NCBI GenBank assembly: GCA_938009235.1 | Contig: CALLIK010000010.1 | Coordinates: forward strand, 1 to 64,000 | DNA length: 64,000 nt | Direction of reading: 5' to 3' | Origin: an uncultured Caulobacterales bacterium | Lineage (GTDB): Bacteria > Pseudomonadota > Alphaproteobacteria > Caulobacterales > Maricaulaceae | Part shown: piece by piece, positions 17,057 through 26,510 of the stretch | Layout: each line of letters opens with the position of its first letter | How positions within the stretch are numbered: position 1 is the stretch's first letter | The notes under the pieces: generated by a model | The model's input: the letters and a program-made list of their open reading frames with translations, nothing else | Told to the model about the DNA's origin: nothing | Databases searched by the model: none | Made by a program: the position numbers and the translations under genes

Positions 17057-17620
17057 ATGTCGAGCATAATTAACGATATCCATTACAGCCTACTGGCTGC
17101 TGCTGAAACAAGCAGCGTCCATGGAGCGGACCATGACGTGGAAAAGGTGTTCGCACCTTTTGACATGACAACATTCCCTTCGCAGCTGTTCTGGTTCTTC
17201 CTAACGTTTTTCGCGCTCTATTTCCTTCTCTCTCAAGTCTTCCTACCCCGCGTAGGCGAGATAATTGAAGAGCGTGGGTCCCGCATCGCTGACGACCTTG
17301 ACCAAGCTTCGCGCATGCAGCGCGAAGCGGAAGAAGCCGAAAAAGCTTACACACGCTCACTTGCTGATGCTCGCGCAAAAGCGATGAACGTTGCAGAGAC
17401 AACAAAACAGTCTGTCGACGCAGAAATTCAAACCGAGTTAGCCGCAGCAGACGCAGAAGCCGATAAAGCCACTGCCGTTGCAGACGCCCGCATCCGTAAA
17501 GTTCGGACATCGGCGATGGCCAACATCGAAACCGTAGCTGCCGAAGCTGCACAAGCCGCAGTCGCTGCATTGACGGGTAAGACTGTCACGCTCGCGGCTG
17601 TCAAATCAGCGCTTAATTAG
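17057..17620 (+). CDS. atpF': ATP synthase F0 subunit b'
   Basis: A 187-residue peripheral-stalk subunit. A hydrophilic N-terminal segment of about 40 residues precedes one membrane helix (FWFFLTFFALYFLLSQVFL, near 45-63), followed by a long charged coiled coil rich in alanine. The longer N-terminus and position before the second b gene mark it as the b' form, common in alphaproteobacteria. It pairs with the b subunit encoded 14 bp downstream. Confidence 0.92.
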   Translation: MSSIINDIHYSLLAAAETSSVHGADHDVEKVFAPFDMTTFPSQLFWFFLTFFALYFLLSQVFLPRVGEIIEERGSRIADDLDQASRMQREAEEAEKAYTRSLADARAKAMNVAETTKQSVDAEIQTELAAADAEADKATAVADARIRKVRTSAMANIETVAAEAAQAAVAALTGKTVTLAAVKSALN

Positions 17621-17633
17621 GGACGCAAAGACC

Positions 17634-18134
17634 ATGCATTTTACAGCTGATCTAAACGATCCTACCACATTGGTCTTTATTGCCGTCGTTCTGTTTTTCT
17701 TGATGCTTGCCTATTTTGGTGTTCACAAGAAAATTGGTGGAGCTTTGGATGCGCGCTCTGACGCTATTCGCGCTGAGCTTGAAGAAGCTCGCCGTCTTCG
17801 TGAAGAAGCACAAACATTGCTCGCCTCTTATCAGCGCAAACAAAAAGAAGCGGAAGCACAAGCCGAGAGCATCGTAAAGCAAGCACGTTCAGACGCCGAG
17901 CATATGGCCGTGCAAGCCCGCGAAGATCTGGGTGAGCGCCTAGAGCGCCGCGCGGCTCAAGCTGAAGCGAAAATCGCGAACGCTGAAGCTCAGGCCATGA
18001 GCGAAGTGAAGAACAAAGCGGCAGATCTTGCCATGGACACAGCAGAAACATTGCTACGGACAAAATTGACGGCGGGCGATAAGTCAAAGCTAGTTCAAGA
18101 AGGAATAAAGCAAATGGGCGCAGCCCTCAGCTAG
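17634..18134 (+). CDS. atpF: ATP synthase F0 subunit b
   Basis: A 166-residue peripheral-stalk subunit with an N-terminal membrane helix (LVFIAVVLFFLMLAYFGV, near 13-30) and a long coiled coil ending in the delta-binding region. It is the last gene of the F0 operon. The F1 genes are not in this window, as is usual in alphaproteobacteria. Confidence 0.94.
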   Translation: MHFTADLNDPTTLVFIAVVLFFLMLAYFGVHKKIGGALDARSDAIRAELEEARRLREEAQTLLASYQRKQKEAEAQAESIVKQARSDAEHMAVQAREDLGERLERRAAQAEAKIANAEAQAMSEVKNKAADLAMDTAETLLRTKLTAGDKSKLVQEGIKQMGAALS

Positions 18135-18159
18135 GTCTTTCAAAGCTACGTTAGAATTC

Positions 18160-18188
18160 AAAAAGCTGCCCTACTGGGCGGCTTTTTT
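18160..18188 (+). terminator. Rho-independent terminator of the F0 ATPase operon
   Basis: AAAAGC-T-GCCC and GGGC-G-GCTTTT form a stem with one T-G pair and a TACT loop, followed by a T-run, 25 bp after atpF. Confidence 0.85.
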
Positions 18189-18314
18189 ATTGTATGAAGC
18201 ACTTATACGCTGAAACTGAGGAATTAAGGCCATCTGACCTTGATGAAGGTCACTCTTCCACAGTTTATTTGTTCCATCTCTGTTCTTTTTCTTTCTGACG
18301 TGTAAAAGCAAGGT

Positions 18315-18911
18315 ATGATACCTAGCATACACTTTGCGACTTTTTTAAAATTGATCGCGCAAAACACTCAAGATCGTATCAAGTCGATAAGTAAATATGA
18401 CGAACCTGGAGGCTTTGATTTCTGGGGGCCAATGCGTTCAGCCGTAAGTCGGTACGCAGTTGAAGGCATAAGCCAAGAAACGGCTCTAAATGAAATTGAA
18501 CGAAACTCTGGGGCTGGAAACCAGCAGTATTGCTCAACTGCATTTGAAACTGTTGCGACATGGGTCAACAATCAAGGCGGCTCAAAACATTCTGTATCAC
18601 ACGGAATTTGGACATCCCCATTGGAAACCTTCAGAGTCAAGATCGAGCCAGAATTTCAAGTTATCAGCTCAAGGGCAAACAAGACAGTCGCCGTCTACCC
18701 CAACAAAGCCCCCTTAATGACCCGCGACGTTGCAGGAGCGGGAATCATATTTATGCGCGAGCATTATGGCATTGGATATAACGGTGACTTTTCAGTCTAT
18801 GACGTCCAAAATCGCCGCTGTCATAGCGCAATGGGTAATGTGTCAGAGCAGCTGCTTAGAGCATCTATAACGGATATAGATAGCCACTTTGAACGTCTCG
18901 TAAGTCGTTAA
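18315..18911 (+). CDS. Hypothetical protein, 198 residues
   Basis: I do not recognise this family. The protein is soluble with no signal peptide or membrane segment and only two cysteines. It is preceded by an AGGT-containing leader that is not a strong ribosome-binding site. It stands alone between the ATPase terminator and the convergent glycine cleavage operon. Its base composition (AT-richer) and isolation suggest an accessory gene inserted between core operons. Confidence 0.6.
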   Translation: MIPSIHFATFLKLIAQNTQDRIKSISKYDEPGGFDFWGPMRSAVSRYAVEGISQETALNEIERNSGAGNQQYCSTAFETVATWVNNQGGSKHSVSHGIWTSPLETFRVKIEPEFQVISSRANKTVAVYPNKAPLMTRDVAGAGIIFMREHYGIGYNGDFSVYDVQNRRCHSAMGNVSEQLLRASITDIDSHFERLVSR

Positions 18912-18971
18912 ATCCATGTAAAGCTCTAAAGTAGTCCTAAGCCACTACATCTCTCAATTCAGCGCTACTCT

Positions 18972-19001
18972 CGCGGCATGGCCGCGCGAGCAAAGCTCGC
19001 G
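18972..19001 (-). terminator. Possible terminator of the glycine cleavage operon
   Basis: Two adjacent GC-rich hairpins (CGCGGC-ATG-GCCGCG and CGCGAG with CTCGCG) lie 11-40 bp past the gcvPB stop. No T-run follows, so termination may need Rho or rely on the hairpins alone. Confidence 0.4.
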
Positions 19002-19011
19002 TCAGCGCCCC

Positions 19012-20562
19012 CTATTCACTAGGCGGTGTCCAACGCAAGACGGGTTTCCGCGCAGCTAATGTTTCGTCCAAGCGGCGCATAGGCGCGTAGATTGGCGCTT
19101 GCTTAAAGCTCTCAATATCACCCGACTTCGCGCGTATCGCGAGGCTACGCATAGAGCGGATAAACCGATCAAGTTCGCCTTTGGACTCGGACTCTGTCGG
19201 CTCGATCAACATCGCGCCATGCACGACCAATGGGAAATACATCGTCATTGGGTGATAACCTTCATCGATCATTGCCTTAGCAAAATCGAGCGTTTCGACG
19301 CCCGTATCTTTCAAGAAACGGTCATCGAACAAAGCTTCATGCATACATGTTCCTTCGAACGCCGTGGTCATCACATCAGAGAGTGACGCTTGGACATAGT
19401 TCGCATTCAAAACCGCGTCTTCTGTCGCTTGCTTTAGCCCGTCAGAGCCATGGCTCATCATGTAGGACAATGCCCGCGTATACATGCCCATGTTGCCGTG
19501 GAAGGCGCACATACGTCCGAAGCTTTTCTCGTCTGGCGTTTCAACCAAATCAAAGCCACCGTCTGCCGTTTTCACAACATAAGGCACAGGCGCGTGTGCT
19601 TTCAGCGCATCGGAGAGCACTGTTGGGCCAGAGCCCGGTCCGCCGCCGCCATGCGGCGTGGAGAATGTTTTGTGCAAGTTAATGTGCATCGCATCGACGC
19701 CCAAATCACCCGGACGGACACGTCCAACCAACGCGTTAAAATTCGCGCCGTCGCAATAGAAATAACCGCCTGCTTTATGGATCAGCTCGGCAATCTCAAT
19801 GATGTCCGTTTCGAACAATCCGCACGTATTCGGATTGGTCAGCATGATGCCCGCAATGTCAGAGTCTTTGCCTTGCCCGTCGAGCTTGGCGCGCAGCGCG
19901 TCCATATCGACACGGCCGCCTGCATTAGCTGGAATTTCATCTACGGTGAAACCGCATTGAACAGCCGTCGCAGGGTTCGTGCCATGCGCACTTTCAGGGA
20001 CCAACACGCGACGTTTGTGTGAGGCACCGTCATGATCAAGACGTGCGCGAATAGCCATCATCCCGCAAAGCTCGCCATGTGCGCCTGCTTTGGGTGTCAG
20101 TGCGACGGCTGGCATGTTGCAGAGCGTCATGAGCCAATGCGAGAGCACAGACATAACTTCGAGAGCGCCTTGCGCCGTCGAGATCGGCTGTAATGGATGC
20201 ACATCAGCAAAGCCGGGCATACGCGCGATTTTCTCATTGAGGCGCGGGTTATGCTTCATCGTGCAAGAGCCTAGCGGATAAACGCCAAGATCAATCGCGT
20301 AGTTCTTTTGCGAGAGGCGCACATAATGGCGCATCGTTTCTGGCTCGGACAGACCCGGCAGACCAATCTCGCCCTGACGGTCATGGCCACCAAGACGGGA
20401 TTTCGTGCCTTTAGGCTCTGGAAAATCAATCCCCGTACGGCGCGGTGTACCCGTTTCAAAAATAAGCGAAGTGGCTTGGTTCAAAGCTTGTGAACCCGAG
20501 ACCGTTTTCACGGCAGTCATCGTCGCGGCAACTGGTGCCGTTGTGCGTCCTTCGGTTTTCAT
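19012..20562 (-). CDS. gcvPB: Glycine decarboxylase (P protein) subunit 2
   Basis: A 516-residue C-terminal half of the P protein, which uses pyridoxal phosphate to decarboxylate glycine and pass the aminomethyl group to GcvH. The cofactor lysine lies in [16 protein letters not shown] (near 295), a glycine-rich signature of the enzyme. It acts as a heterotetramer with GcvPA, encoded immediately upstream with a 4-bp overlap. It is last in the glycine cleavage operon. Confidence 0.95.
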   Translation of the reverse strand: MKTEGRTTAPVAATMTAVKTVSGSQALNQATSLIFETGTPRRTGIDFPEPKGTKSRLGGHDRQGEIGLPGLSEPETMRHYVRLSQKNYAIDLGVYPLGSCTMKHNPRLNEKIARMPGFADVHPLQPISTAQGALEVMSVLSHWLMTLCNMPAVALTPKAGAHGELCGMMAIRARLDHDGASHKRRVLVPESAHGTNPATAVQCGFTVDEIPANAGGRVDMDALRAKLDGQGKDSDIAGIMLTNPNTCGLFETDIIEIAELIHKAGGYFYCDGANFNALVGRVRPGDLGVDAMHINLHKTFSTPHGGGGPGSGPTVLSDALKAHAPVPYVVKTADGGFDLVETPDEKSFGRMCAFHGNMGMYTRALSYMMSHGSDGLKQATEDAVLNANYVQASLSDVMTTAFEGTCMHEALFDDRFLKDTGVETLDFAKAMIDEGYHPMTMYFPLVVHGAMLIEPTESESKGELDRFIRSMRSLAIRAKSGDIESFKQAPIYAPMRRLDETLAARKPVLRWTPPSE

Positions 20563-21905
20563 GACAACACCTCCTTCAGAGCCGTCTCAAAGGCGGCGAT
20601 GTCTTCTTTGGATGAGGTTTCTGTTGCGCAAACGAGCAACAGATTTGCATCTCCGTCTGGCGTTAAGCGAGACAGCGGAACACCGCCGATAATGCCTTGA
20701 TCCGCGAGAGCTTGGATAACGTCAGCTGCAGGTTTATTTAACCGCACTGTAAACTCATTAAAGAACGTCTCGTTCTCAACACTCACGCCGTCGATCGAGT
20801 CTAGCACGTCAGCCAAGTGACACGCATTTTCATGGTTCAATGTCGCGAGGCGTTGAATACCCGCATCACCCAAAAGGCTCATGTGGATTGTAAAGGCGAG
20901 GCAGCAGAGGCCACTATTCGTACAAATATTTGACGTCGCTTTTTCGCGGCGGATATGTTGCTCGCGCGTGGAGAGCGTTAGCACATAGCCACGGTCGCCA
21001 TTCGCATCGACAGTTTCACCGCACACACGGCCCGGCATTTGACGGACAAGTTTCTGGCGACACGCAAAGAGACCCACATGCGGTCCACCGAAAGCCAAAC
21101 CGACACCGAGACCTTGGCCTTCGCCAACCACTATATCCGCGCCCTGCTCACCCGGAGGCGTAATCGCGGCGAGCGCGACGGGTTCTGTGAAGACTGCAAT
21201 CAAGAGCGCTTTATGCGCATGGGCTTTTTCAGCAATCGGGCGAAGGTCAACAATTTCACCAAAGACATTTGGTGACTGCACAACAACACAAGCTGTGTCG
21301 TCGTCGATACGGTCAATGACATTCGCGTCTGTGCCAATGTTGCAGGCGAGCTTGTCTATATTGATGCTAAGGGTCGAGGCCAAAGTCTCTGTCGCCGCGG
21401 CGTAATGCGGATGTAGGCCCGATGCGAGGATCGCTTTGGATTTCTTTCCACGTCCAACACGATGCGCCATAACAACGGCTTCGGCACAAGCTGTTGAGCC
21501 GTCATACATAGAGGCGTTAGCGACTTCCATGCCCGTCAAAAGCGCGACTTGTGTTTGAAACTCAAACAAAGTCTGCAAGGTGCCTTGGCTGATTTCTGGC
21601 TGATACGGCGTGTAAGCCGTAAGGAACTCAGAGCGTTGGATGAGATGGTCAACCGTTGCTGGAATGTGATGCTTATAGGCCCCTGCCCCGCAGAAAAACG
21701 GCACGCTGCCCGCAGGTGTCGATTTGTTCGACAAGCGTTGGAAGAACTGCTCCACCGCTTGCTCTGTTTGGTGCGTTGGCAGATCAATGATACCGTCAAG
21801 GCGCGCGGCCTTTGGGACGGTTTCAAATAAATCATCAATAGAATCCACACCAATAACGTCGAGCATTTTCTCTCGGTCATTTGTATTTAGGGGTAAGTAA
21901 CGCAT
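20559..21905 (-). CDS. gcvPA: Glycine decarboxylase (P protein) subunit 1
   Basis: A 448-residue N-terminal half of the split P protein. Family features include the N-terminal MRYLPL and the [20 protein letters not shown] segment of the PLP-fold domain. Two-gene P proteins are common in alphaproteobacteria and Gram-positive bacteria. Its stop overlaps gcvPB, so the two subunits are made in equal amounts. One base separates it from a small membrane protein gene upstream. Confidence 0.95.
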   Translation of the reverse strand: MRYLPLNTNDREKMLDVIGVDSIDDLFETVPKAARLDGIIDLPTHQTEQAVEQFFQRLSNKSTPAGSVPFFCGAGAYKHHIPATVDHLIQRSEFLTAYTPYQPEISQGTLQTLFEFQTQVALLTGMEVANASMYDGSTACAEAVVMAHRVGRGKKSKAILASGLHPHYAAATETLASTLSINIDKLACNIGTDANVIDRIDDDTACVVVQSPNVFGEIVDLRPIAEKAHAHKALLIAVFTEPVALAAITPPGEQGADIVVGEGQGLGVGLAFGGPHVGLFACRQKLVRQMPGRVCGETVDANGDRGYVLTLSTREQHIRREKATSNICTNSGLCCLAFTIHMSLLGDAGIQRLATLNHENACHLADVLDSIDGVSVENETFFNEFTVRLNKPAADVIQALADQGIIGGVPLSRLTPDGDANLLLVCATETSSKEDIAAFETALKEVLS

Positions 21906-22106
21906 TTATTTATCTTTCCGTTTTTTGGAAACAATCAAATTCAATGTGACAACGAACATGCCCACAAGCAGGCAAAAAATGCCAACTGCGAGTGAGAAGC
22001 CGTCTTTATCGGGACCAGAGTTTTGAACCCAAGAGAGAATATACCAGAGGCCAAGGGCGCTAATCGCGACGCCCCAGATAATTAGAAAAAGTGGATTGCG
22101 GAACAT
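21906..22106 (-). CDS. Small two-helix membrane protein in the gcv operon
   Basis: A 66-residue protein with two hydrophobic helices (FLIIWGVAISALGLWYILSW near 7-26, and a second near 37-57) and a basic C-terminus (KKRKDK), placing both ends in the cytoplasm. I do not recognise the family. It is directly adjacent to gcvPA (no gap) and lies 6 bp after another small membrane protein, so all are probably co-transcribed. Confidence 0.65.
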   Translation of the reverse strand: MFRNPLFLIIWGVAISALGLWYILSWVQNSGPDKDGFSLAVGIFCLLVGMFVVTLNLIVSKKRKDK

Positions 22107-22112
22107 TCGTTA

Positions 22113-22286
22113 CTATCCGATTTTATTAAAGGCTAGAAACGCAGGATATGCTGAAATCAGAAGACCCAAGATAACACTCGCTTCATCACCGATAAAACTA
22201 CGAAACAAAAAGTAGCTAAGAACAGCACCTGCCAAGAGAATAGCCAATACAATCAGTGCGCCAAGATTTAGCAAAATGTCCCACAC
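22113..22286 (-). CDS. Small membrane protein (57 residues), GTG start, in the gcv operon
   Basis: This short gene starts at the GTG at 22286, 3 bp after the gcvH stop, and ends with TAG at 22113. The product begins MWDILLNLGALIVLAILLAG and has two predicted membrane helices (near 5-26 and 37-52) joined by a short charged turn (RSFIGDEAS). The downstream gene also encodes a small two-helix protein. The tight packing and continuous hydrophobic frame make it likely real. The function is unknown. Confidence 0.6.
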   Translation of the reverse strand: MWDILLNLGALIVLAILLAGAVLSYFLFRSFIGDEASVILGLLISAYPAFLAFNKIG

Positions 22287-22289
22287 AGA

Positions 22290-22676
22290 TTAAAGACCTT
22301 CGCAATAGACCTTATATTTCGCTTCATCCATCAAGCTCTCAAGCTCATCGGCGTCTGCAATTTTCATCTTTAGGAACCAACCATCTGCATCCGCAGAGGC
22401 GTTCACTGTTTCTGGCGCAGCTTCGAGTTTTTCGTTCACTTCGGTAACTTCGCCGCCGACGGGCGCGTAGACTTCTGAGGCGGCTTTGACGGATTCAACA
22501 ACGGCGGCTTCGTCGCCCTTGTCCATTTCTAGGCCAACATCTGGCAGCTCAACAAAGACAACATCGCCTAGAGCTTTCGCCGCATAGGCAGAAATGCCGA
22601 CGGTTCCTATGCTCCCATTTTGTATTGGGGCGTCAACTTTGATCCATTCGTGATCTTCAGTGTAATAAATGCTCAT
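22290..22676 (-). CDS. gcvH: Glycine cleavage system H protein
   Basis: A 128-residue lipoyl carrier protein that shuttles the aminomethyl group between P, T and L proteins. The lipoylated lysine lies in VVESVKAASEVYAPVGGEV (near 64). It starts 3 bp after gcvT and fits the normal family length. Confidence 0.96.
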   Translation of the reverse strand: MSIYYTEDHEWIKVDAPIQNGSIGTVGISAYAAKALGDVVFVELPDVGLEMDKGDEAAVVESVKAASEVYAPVGGEVTEVNEKLEAAPETVNASADADGWFLKMKIADADELESLMDEAKYKVYCEGL

Positions 22677-22679
22677 GAG

Positions 22680-23861
22680 TTAGGCTCCGCGGTAGTAAGT
22701 ATGTGGGGTGAAAGGCAGTTTGACGACCTTGGCTGGGCGGGCTTTGCCGCGCACAATCAATTGAACATCTGTTCCTGCTTTTGTAAATTTTCGAGCGACA
22801 TAGCCCATCGCAACGGGGCCGCCGGCTCCCTCTCTGGAGGAAGGACCAAAGCCGCCAGATGTAATTTCGCCGATGGTGTTGCCGTCCATGTCTTGGACTT
22901 CGGTATGTTCGCGGGCTGGTGCGCGGCCATCAGGAAGAATACCGACAAGGCGCTTGGTGGACTTATCCGCAATATCCGCTGCGACACGTTTTGCCCCTAA
23001 ATAACCGGCATCTGCACTGCGGCGATGTTTTTGGATGGACCAGAACAAGCCCGCTTCGATTGGAGACACTGTTGTGTCGATATCGTGACCATAGAGGCAA
23101 AGCCCCGCTTCAAGGCGCAAGCTATCACGCGCGCCAAGACCAACAGGTTCAACGTCATCATAGGAGAGAAGCTCATCAACCAAACGCACCATATCTTCGT
23201 GCTTGGCGGAAATTTCATATCCATCTTCGCCTGTGTAACCAGACCGCGAAACATGCGCCCAAACGGGTGTGTCCATGTCGCCCAGCAATTCCAAATCCGT
23301 ATGCGTCATAAACACAAGGTCTCTTACGGCGGGCGCGAGGACGCCTAACACTTCTGTAGCGCGCGGCCCCTGTAGCGCGATCAGGGACAATGTGTCGTCC
23401 TTGACGGACACGGTCACGCCCTTCGGCATATGCTTATTCAGATGTGCGTAGTCCGCATCTTTACAGCCCGCATTCACGACCAAATATAAAACATGCTCAT
23501 AGCCTGGCATCGCCAAGCGGGAAATCATAAGGTCATCTAGGATGCCGCCATCGGCGTTCAAGAATTGCGAGTAGCGTTGCTGACCTGGTTCTAAGGATTG
23601 AATATCAGCAGGGACGATTTTTTCGAGCGCTTTAGCCGCTGTCTCAAATTTCTTATTCGTTGGCGTGAGGAAGACTTGTCCCATGTGCGAGACGTCAAAT
23701 AGACCGGCTTTTTCGCGTGTGTGCAGATGCTCTTTGAGGACGCCCATCGGATATTGAACGGGCATATCGTACCCCGCGAAGGGTACCATTTTCGCGCCAA
23801 GTTCAACATGTTTCGCGTGAAGCGACGTCTGCTTAGTTTCAGTTTGTTTTTGATCAGACAT
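22680..23861 (-). CDS. gcvT: Glycine cleavage system T protein (aminomethyltransferase)
   Basis: A 393-residue enzyme that transfers the methylene group from GcvH to tetrahydrofolate. The start is set at the ATG at 23861 (MSDQKQTETKQTSL); the open frame to 23927 runs into the riboswitch and is not protein. Family features include the N-terminal GAKMVPFAGYDMPVQYP, the folate-site segment FDVSHMGQ and the C-terminal GYVARKF. It is the first gene of the operon gcvT-gcvH-two small membrane proteins-gcvPA-gcvPB and is controlled by the tandem glycine riboswitch just upstream. Confidence 0.95.
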   Translation of the reverse strand: MSDQKQTETKQTSLHAKHVELGAKMVPFAGYDMPVQYPMGVLKEHLHTREKAGLFDVSHMGQVFLTPTNKKFETAAKALEKIVPADIQSLEPGQQRYSQFLNADGGILDDLMISRLAMPGYEHVLYLVVNAGCKDADYAHLNKHMPKGVTVSVKDDTLSLIALQGPRATEVLGVLAPAVRDLVFMTHTDLELLGDMDTPVWAHVSRSGYTGEDGYEISAKHEDMVRLVDELLSYDDVEPVGLGARDSLRLEAGLCLYGHDIDTTVSPIEAGLFWSIQKHRRSADAGYLGAKRVAADIADKSTKRLVGILPDGRAPAREHTEVQDMDGNTIGEITSGGFGPSSREGAGGPVAMGYVARKFTKAGTDVQLIVRGKARPAKVVKLPFTPHTYYRGA

Positions 23862-23894
23862 AGGCACGCTTAGGCTCTCGCCAAATCCAGTGCC

Positions 23895-24116
23895 GCCTGC
23901 TGTCCTTTGGGCCTGAGAGATTGACAATGCACATCACCTATGGCGCGCAAAGCTTACTCCGTCGGCGGGACCTTTCACCTCCCTCAAGATGAGGGCTGGT
24001 CCACTTTCCAGCATTTTAACCACCAAGCGGTCCGTTGACCTGAGCGTTTCCGGGGCGGTTGCGCCTTCGGTGGCGACCTGCCTTCTATGCTGAAGGTTCG
24101 TCGCTCTCTCCCACTT
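23895..24116 (-). promoter_or_regulatory. Tandem glycine riboswitch
   Basis: On the minus strand two aptamers lie in series before gcvT. The first contains GTGGGAGAGAGCG, GCGCAACCGCCCCGGAAACG and CTCAGG; the second contains CTGGAAAGTGG, GGGAGGTGAAAGG, AATCTCTCAGGC and AAAGGACAGCAGG. The paired GAGAG/CTCTCAGG and GGAA segments are the known signature of the glycine riboswitch. Glycine binding should switch the operon on. The second aptamer ends about 35 bp before the ATG, so control could act on translation or on a terminator. Confidence 0.93.
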
Positions 24117-24236
24117 GGTAGGGATGACACGTAAATGCTTGTATTCAATCAGAGAGTCAATCGCGACAAGACAGCAAAGCCTTAAGACCTGTGTGTTACT
24201 TGTAGACCAACAAAAGTTATAAACACAGGTGGTATC

Positions 24237-24635
24237 ATGTCGGGTAAGTCAAAAGAAGAAATCGCATTTGAAATCCTCGCCAAGCTTAAAGGTGTCGGTA
24301 TCTGGGGTGAGAACAACCAAGAAGCTATCTTGGATATGTATGCGAACTGCCTCGAAGCGACATCAGGTATGCGTGAAGTAGACGGCCGTACACCTATCGC
24401 TGTTCGCATCGCTGAGCAAACATCAGCAGCAAAGCCTGCCGTCGCGCCAGCCCCCAAGCCAGCCGCGGCTCCAATCGCTGCAGCTCCGCAAGCTGTACGT
24501 CAACCGCAAGTGGTTCAACAACAACCTGCCGCACAACCTGCACCAGCCGCTACTCCTGCTGTCGGAACACCTGCGCAACAACAGCAGCGCGTGCAGCAAG
24601 CATATCAACAACAGCAAGCACAGCAGCCGCGTTAA
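24237..24635 (+). CDS. Hypothetical protein with Ala/Pro/Gln-rich tail
   Basis: A 132-residue protein. Residues 1-62 look folded and helical (KEEIAFEILAKLKGVGIWGENN, a compact acidic/hydrophobic module). Residues 63-132 are low complexity, rich in Ala, Pro and Gln, and end in several QQQ runs; such linkers are often disordered. I do not recognise the family. GGTGGTATC precedes the ATG. It is divergent from the glycine riboswitch leader. Confidence 0.6.
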   Translation: MSGKSKEEIAFEILAKLKGVGIWGENNQEAILDMYANCLEATSGMREVDGRTPIAVRIAEQTSAAKPAVAPAPKPAAAPIAAAPQAVRQPQVVQQQPAAQPAPAATPAVGTPAQQQQRVQQAYQQQQAQQPR

Positions 24636-24691
24636 TTTTAACGCGCAACTAATTTCAAGATAAAGCTAAGTTTAAGCTAGTTAAGTACAAA

Positions 24692-24720
24692 TAAGGGCGT
24701 TCAATACGCCCTTAAAATAT
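24692..24720. terminator. Terminator between the 24237 gene and argS
   Basis: TAAGGGCG (24692-24699) pairs perfectly with CGCCCTTA (24707-24714). AT-rich sequence flanks it on both sides, fitting a shared terminator for two convergent genes. The U-run is weak. Confidence 0.6.
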
Positions 24721-24721
24721 T

Positions 24722-26506
24722 TTACATACGTTCTGGGGCAGAAATCCCGAGCAAATTCAAGCCATGCTCTAATTGAGACAATGTGGCTTGCGCCAGAGCA
24801 AGGCGCGACGCTTTGACGTCATCTGCGACACCATCTGCCAAAATCGGACAGCCTGCATAGAAGCGAGAAAAGCTCTGCGCGACACGGTAAATATGCTCAC
24901 ATAAAACATGCGGCACATATTTATCAGCCGCAAGTTCAATTGCGCGGCCATAGGCATCCAAAGAAATTACGAGCTGCTTTTCCGCATCGTCTTGAACATT
25001 GATCGCCCCAGCGGCAACGCCTATCTCAGCAGCTTTGCGCAAGATCGATTTAATCCGCACGACCGCATATAAAAGATAAGGCCCAGTCTTACCCTCGAAA
25101 GCCGTAAAGCGTTCAGGGTCAAATATGTAATTCGTCATACGCTGGTTTTGCAAATCTGCAAATTTTAACGCGGCTAGACCAATTTTACGTGCGATTTCTG
25201 AGCGTTCCTCAGCGTCAAAATCGGCCCCAATACCTGACGATTCCAAACGATCACTCGCAGCGTCATACATAATACCCATGAGGTCTTCGAGACGCAGAAC
25301 TCCGCCTTCGCGTGTCTTAAACGGCTTGCCGTCTTTCCCATTCATCGTGCCGAAGCCCGCATGAAAAAGTTGATCGCGCTCATACCAGCCAGCTTTGACT
25401 GCGCCGCGGAAGACTTGCTCAAAATGCAGAGCCTGTCGTTGATCCACGACATAAACGATAAGGTCTGGGTCAATTTCAGCTTTGCGGTCAACCAAGGTGG
25501 CTAAATCTGTTGTGTGATAGAGAACCGCTCCAGAACTCGCGAGGAGCATAACCGGCGGCGTGCCTTTACGCGTTTCTGGGTCCCACTTATCATCGACATT
25601 AATGATGAGTGCGCCTTCATCTTCTTCCGTAATCCCAGCGGCCTTAAGGCCCTCGATCATATCAGGGATCAACGGATCTACGCAGGCTTCACCTTTCCAT
25701 AGATCAAATTCAACGCCAAGATTGCCGTAGCCAACTTTAAGGGCAGCAACTGACACGTCGATAAAATGCTCCAGTAATGCACGATACCCACGGCGGCCAG
25801 ATTGCAGCTGTGCTGTCGCGACCCGTGAAAGTTCCATGCGGTCAGTATCGGACTTCGCCTTGTTTGAGGCCGCAGGATAAAGTCTCGCGAGATCATCCAT
25901 AGAGACAGGTGACTCGGACGGGTAATCACCTTGATAATCCGCATCGAAATAAGGAAGATCAGGTTGCTCTTCTGTCAATTCAGAAATCAAATGACCCATC
26001 TGTAGGCCCCAATCGCCCATGTGGACGTCACCAATAACGTCATGGCCTTGGGCGCGCAGAATACGTTTAATCGCTTCGCCCAAAACTGCCGAACGCAAAT
26101 GGCCGACATGCATAGGTTTAGCTACATTCGCGCCGCCATAATCGACAACGATTGTTTTCGGCGCCTCAACGGCCAAGCCTGATGTTGGATCAGACAGAAG
26201 CTCATTTGCCCGTGATGTCAGCAAAGAGTCAGCAGGCGTAATATTGATAAAGCCGGGGCCCGCAATTTCTAGAGCGCCCATCGCTGGGTTGGCTTGCATT
26301 TTTTCAACAGCTTGAGCTGCAATTTCGCGCGGGTTGACTTTCTCTCCACGTTTCTTCGCAATCCCAGCAGCCGCCATCGCGCCATTACATTGATATGGCG
26401 CATCGCCGCGATCTGATTCGCGAACGGCTGCGATCTCTGGTGGATAACCAAGCGCTTCAAATGCAGCGCGGGCAATGGCGTCCAATTCAGATAAAATGCT
26501 CGACAT
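24722..26506 (-). CDS. argS: Arginyl-tRNA synthetase
   Basis: A 594-residue class I synthetase if started at the ATG at 26506 (MSSILSELDAIARAAFEALG); the frame stays open 40 codons further upstream, into the next gene, but that part has no family character. The N-terminal Add-1-like domain is followed by the HIGH-type motif KPMHVGHLRSAV near 129. The KMSKS site is degenerate (near GKDGKPFKTREGG), which is common in ArgS. The C-terminal anticodon-binding domain ends LGISAPERM. Confidence 0.95.
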   Translation of the reverse strand: MSSILSELDAIARAAFEALGYPPEIAAVRESDRGDAPYQCNGAMAAAGIAKKRGEKVNPREIAAQAVEKMQANPAMGALEIAGPGFINITPADSLLTSRANELLSDPTSGLAVEAPKTIVVDYGGANVAKPMHVGHLRSAVLGEAIKRILRAQGHDVIGDVHMGDWGLQMGHLISELTEEQPDLPYFDADYQGDYPSESPVSMDDLARLYPAASNKAKSDTDRMELSRVATAQLQSGRRGYRALLEHFIDVSVAALKVGYGNLGVEFDLWKGEACVDPLIPDMIEGLKAAGITEEDEGALIINVDDKWDPETRKGTPPVMLLASSGAVLYHTTDLATLVDRKAEIDPDLIVYVVDQRQALHFEQVFRGAVKAGWYERDQLFHAGFGTMNGKDGKPFKTREGGVLRLEDLMGIMYDAASDRLESSGIGADFDAEERSEIARKIGLAALKFADLQNQRMTNYIFDPERFTAFEGKTGPYLLYAVVRIKSILRKAAEIGVAAGAINVQDDAEKQLVISLDAYGRAIELAADKYVPHVLCEHIYRVAQSFSRFYAGCPILADGVADDVKASRLALAQATLSQLEHGLNLLGISAPERM

Positions 26507-26510
26507 AAGA

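Noticed and set aside
23862-23927. N-terminal extension of gcvT
   Set aside because: The extra 22 codons lie in the last part of the glycine riboswitch, so they are leader RNA, not protein.
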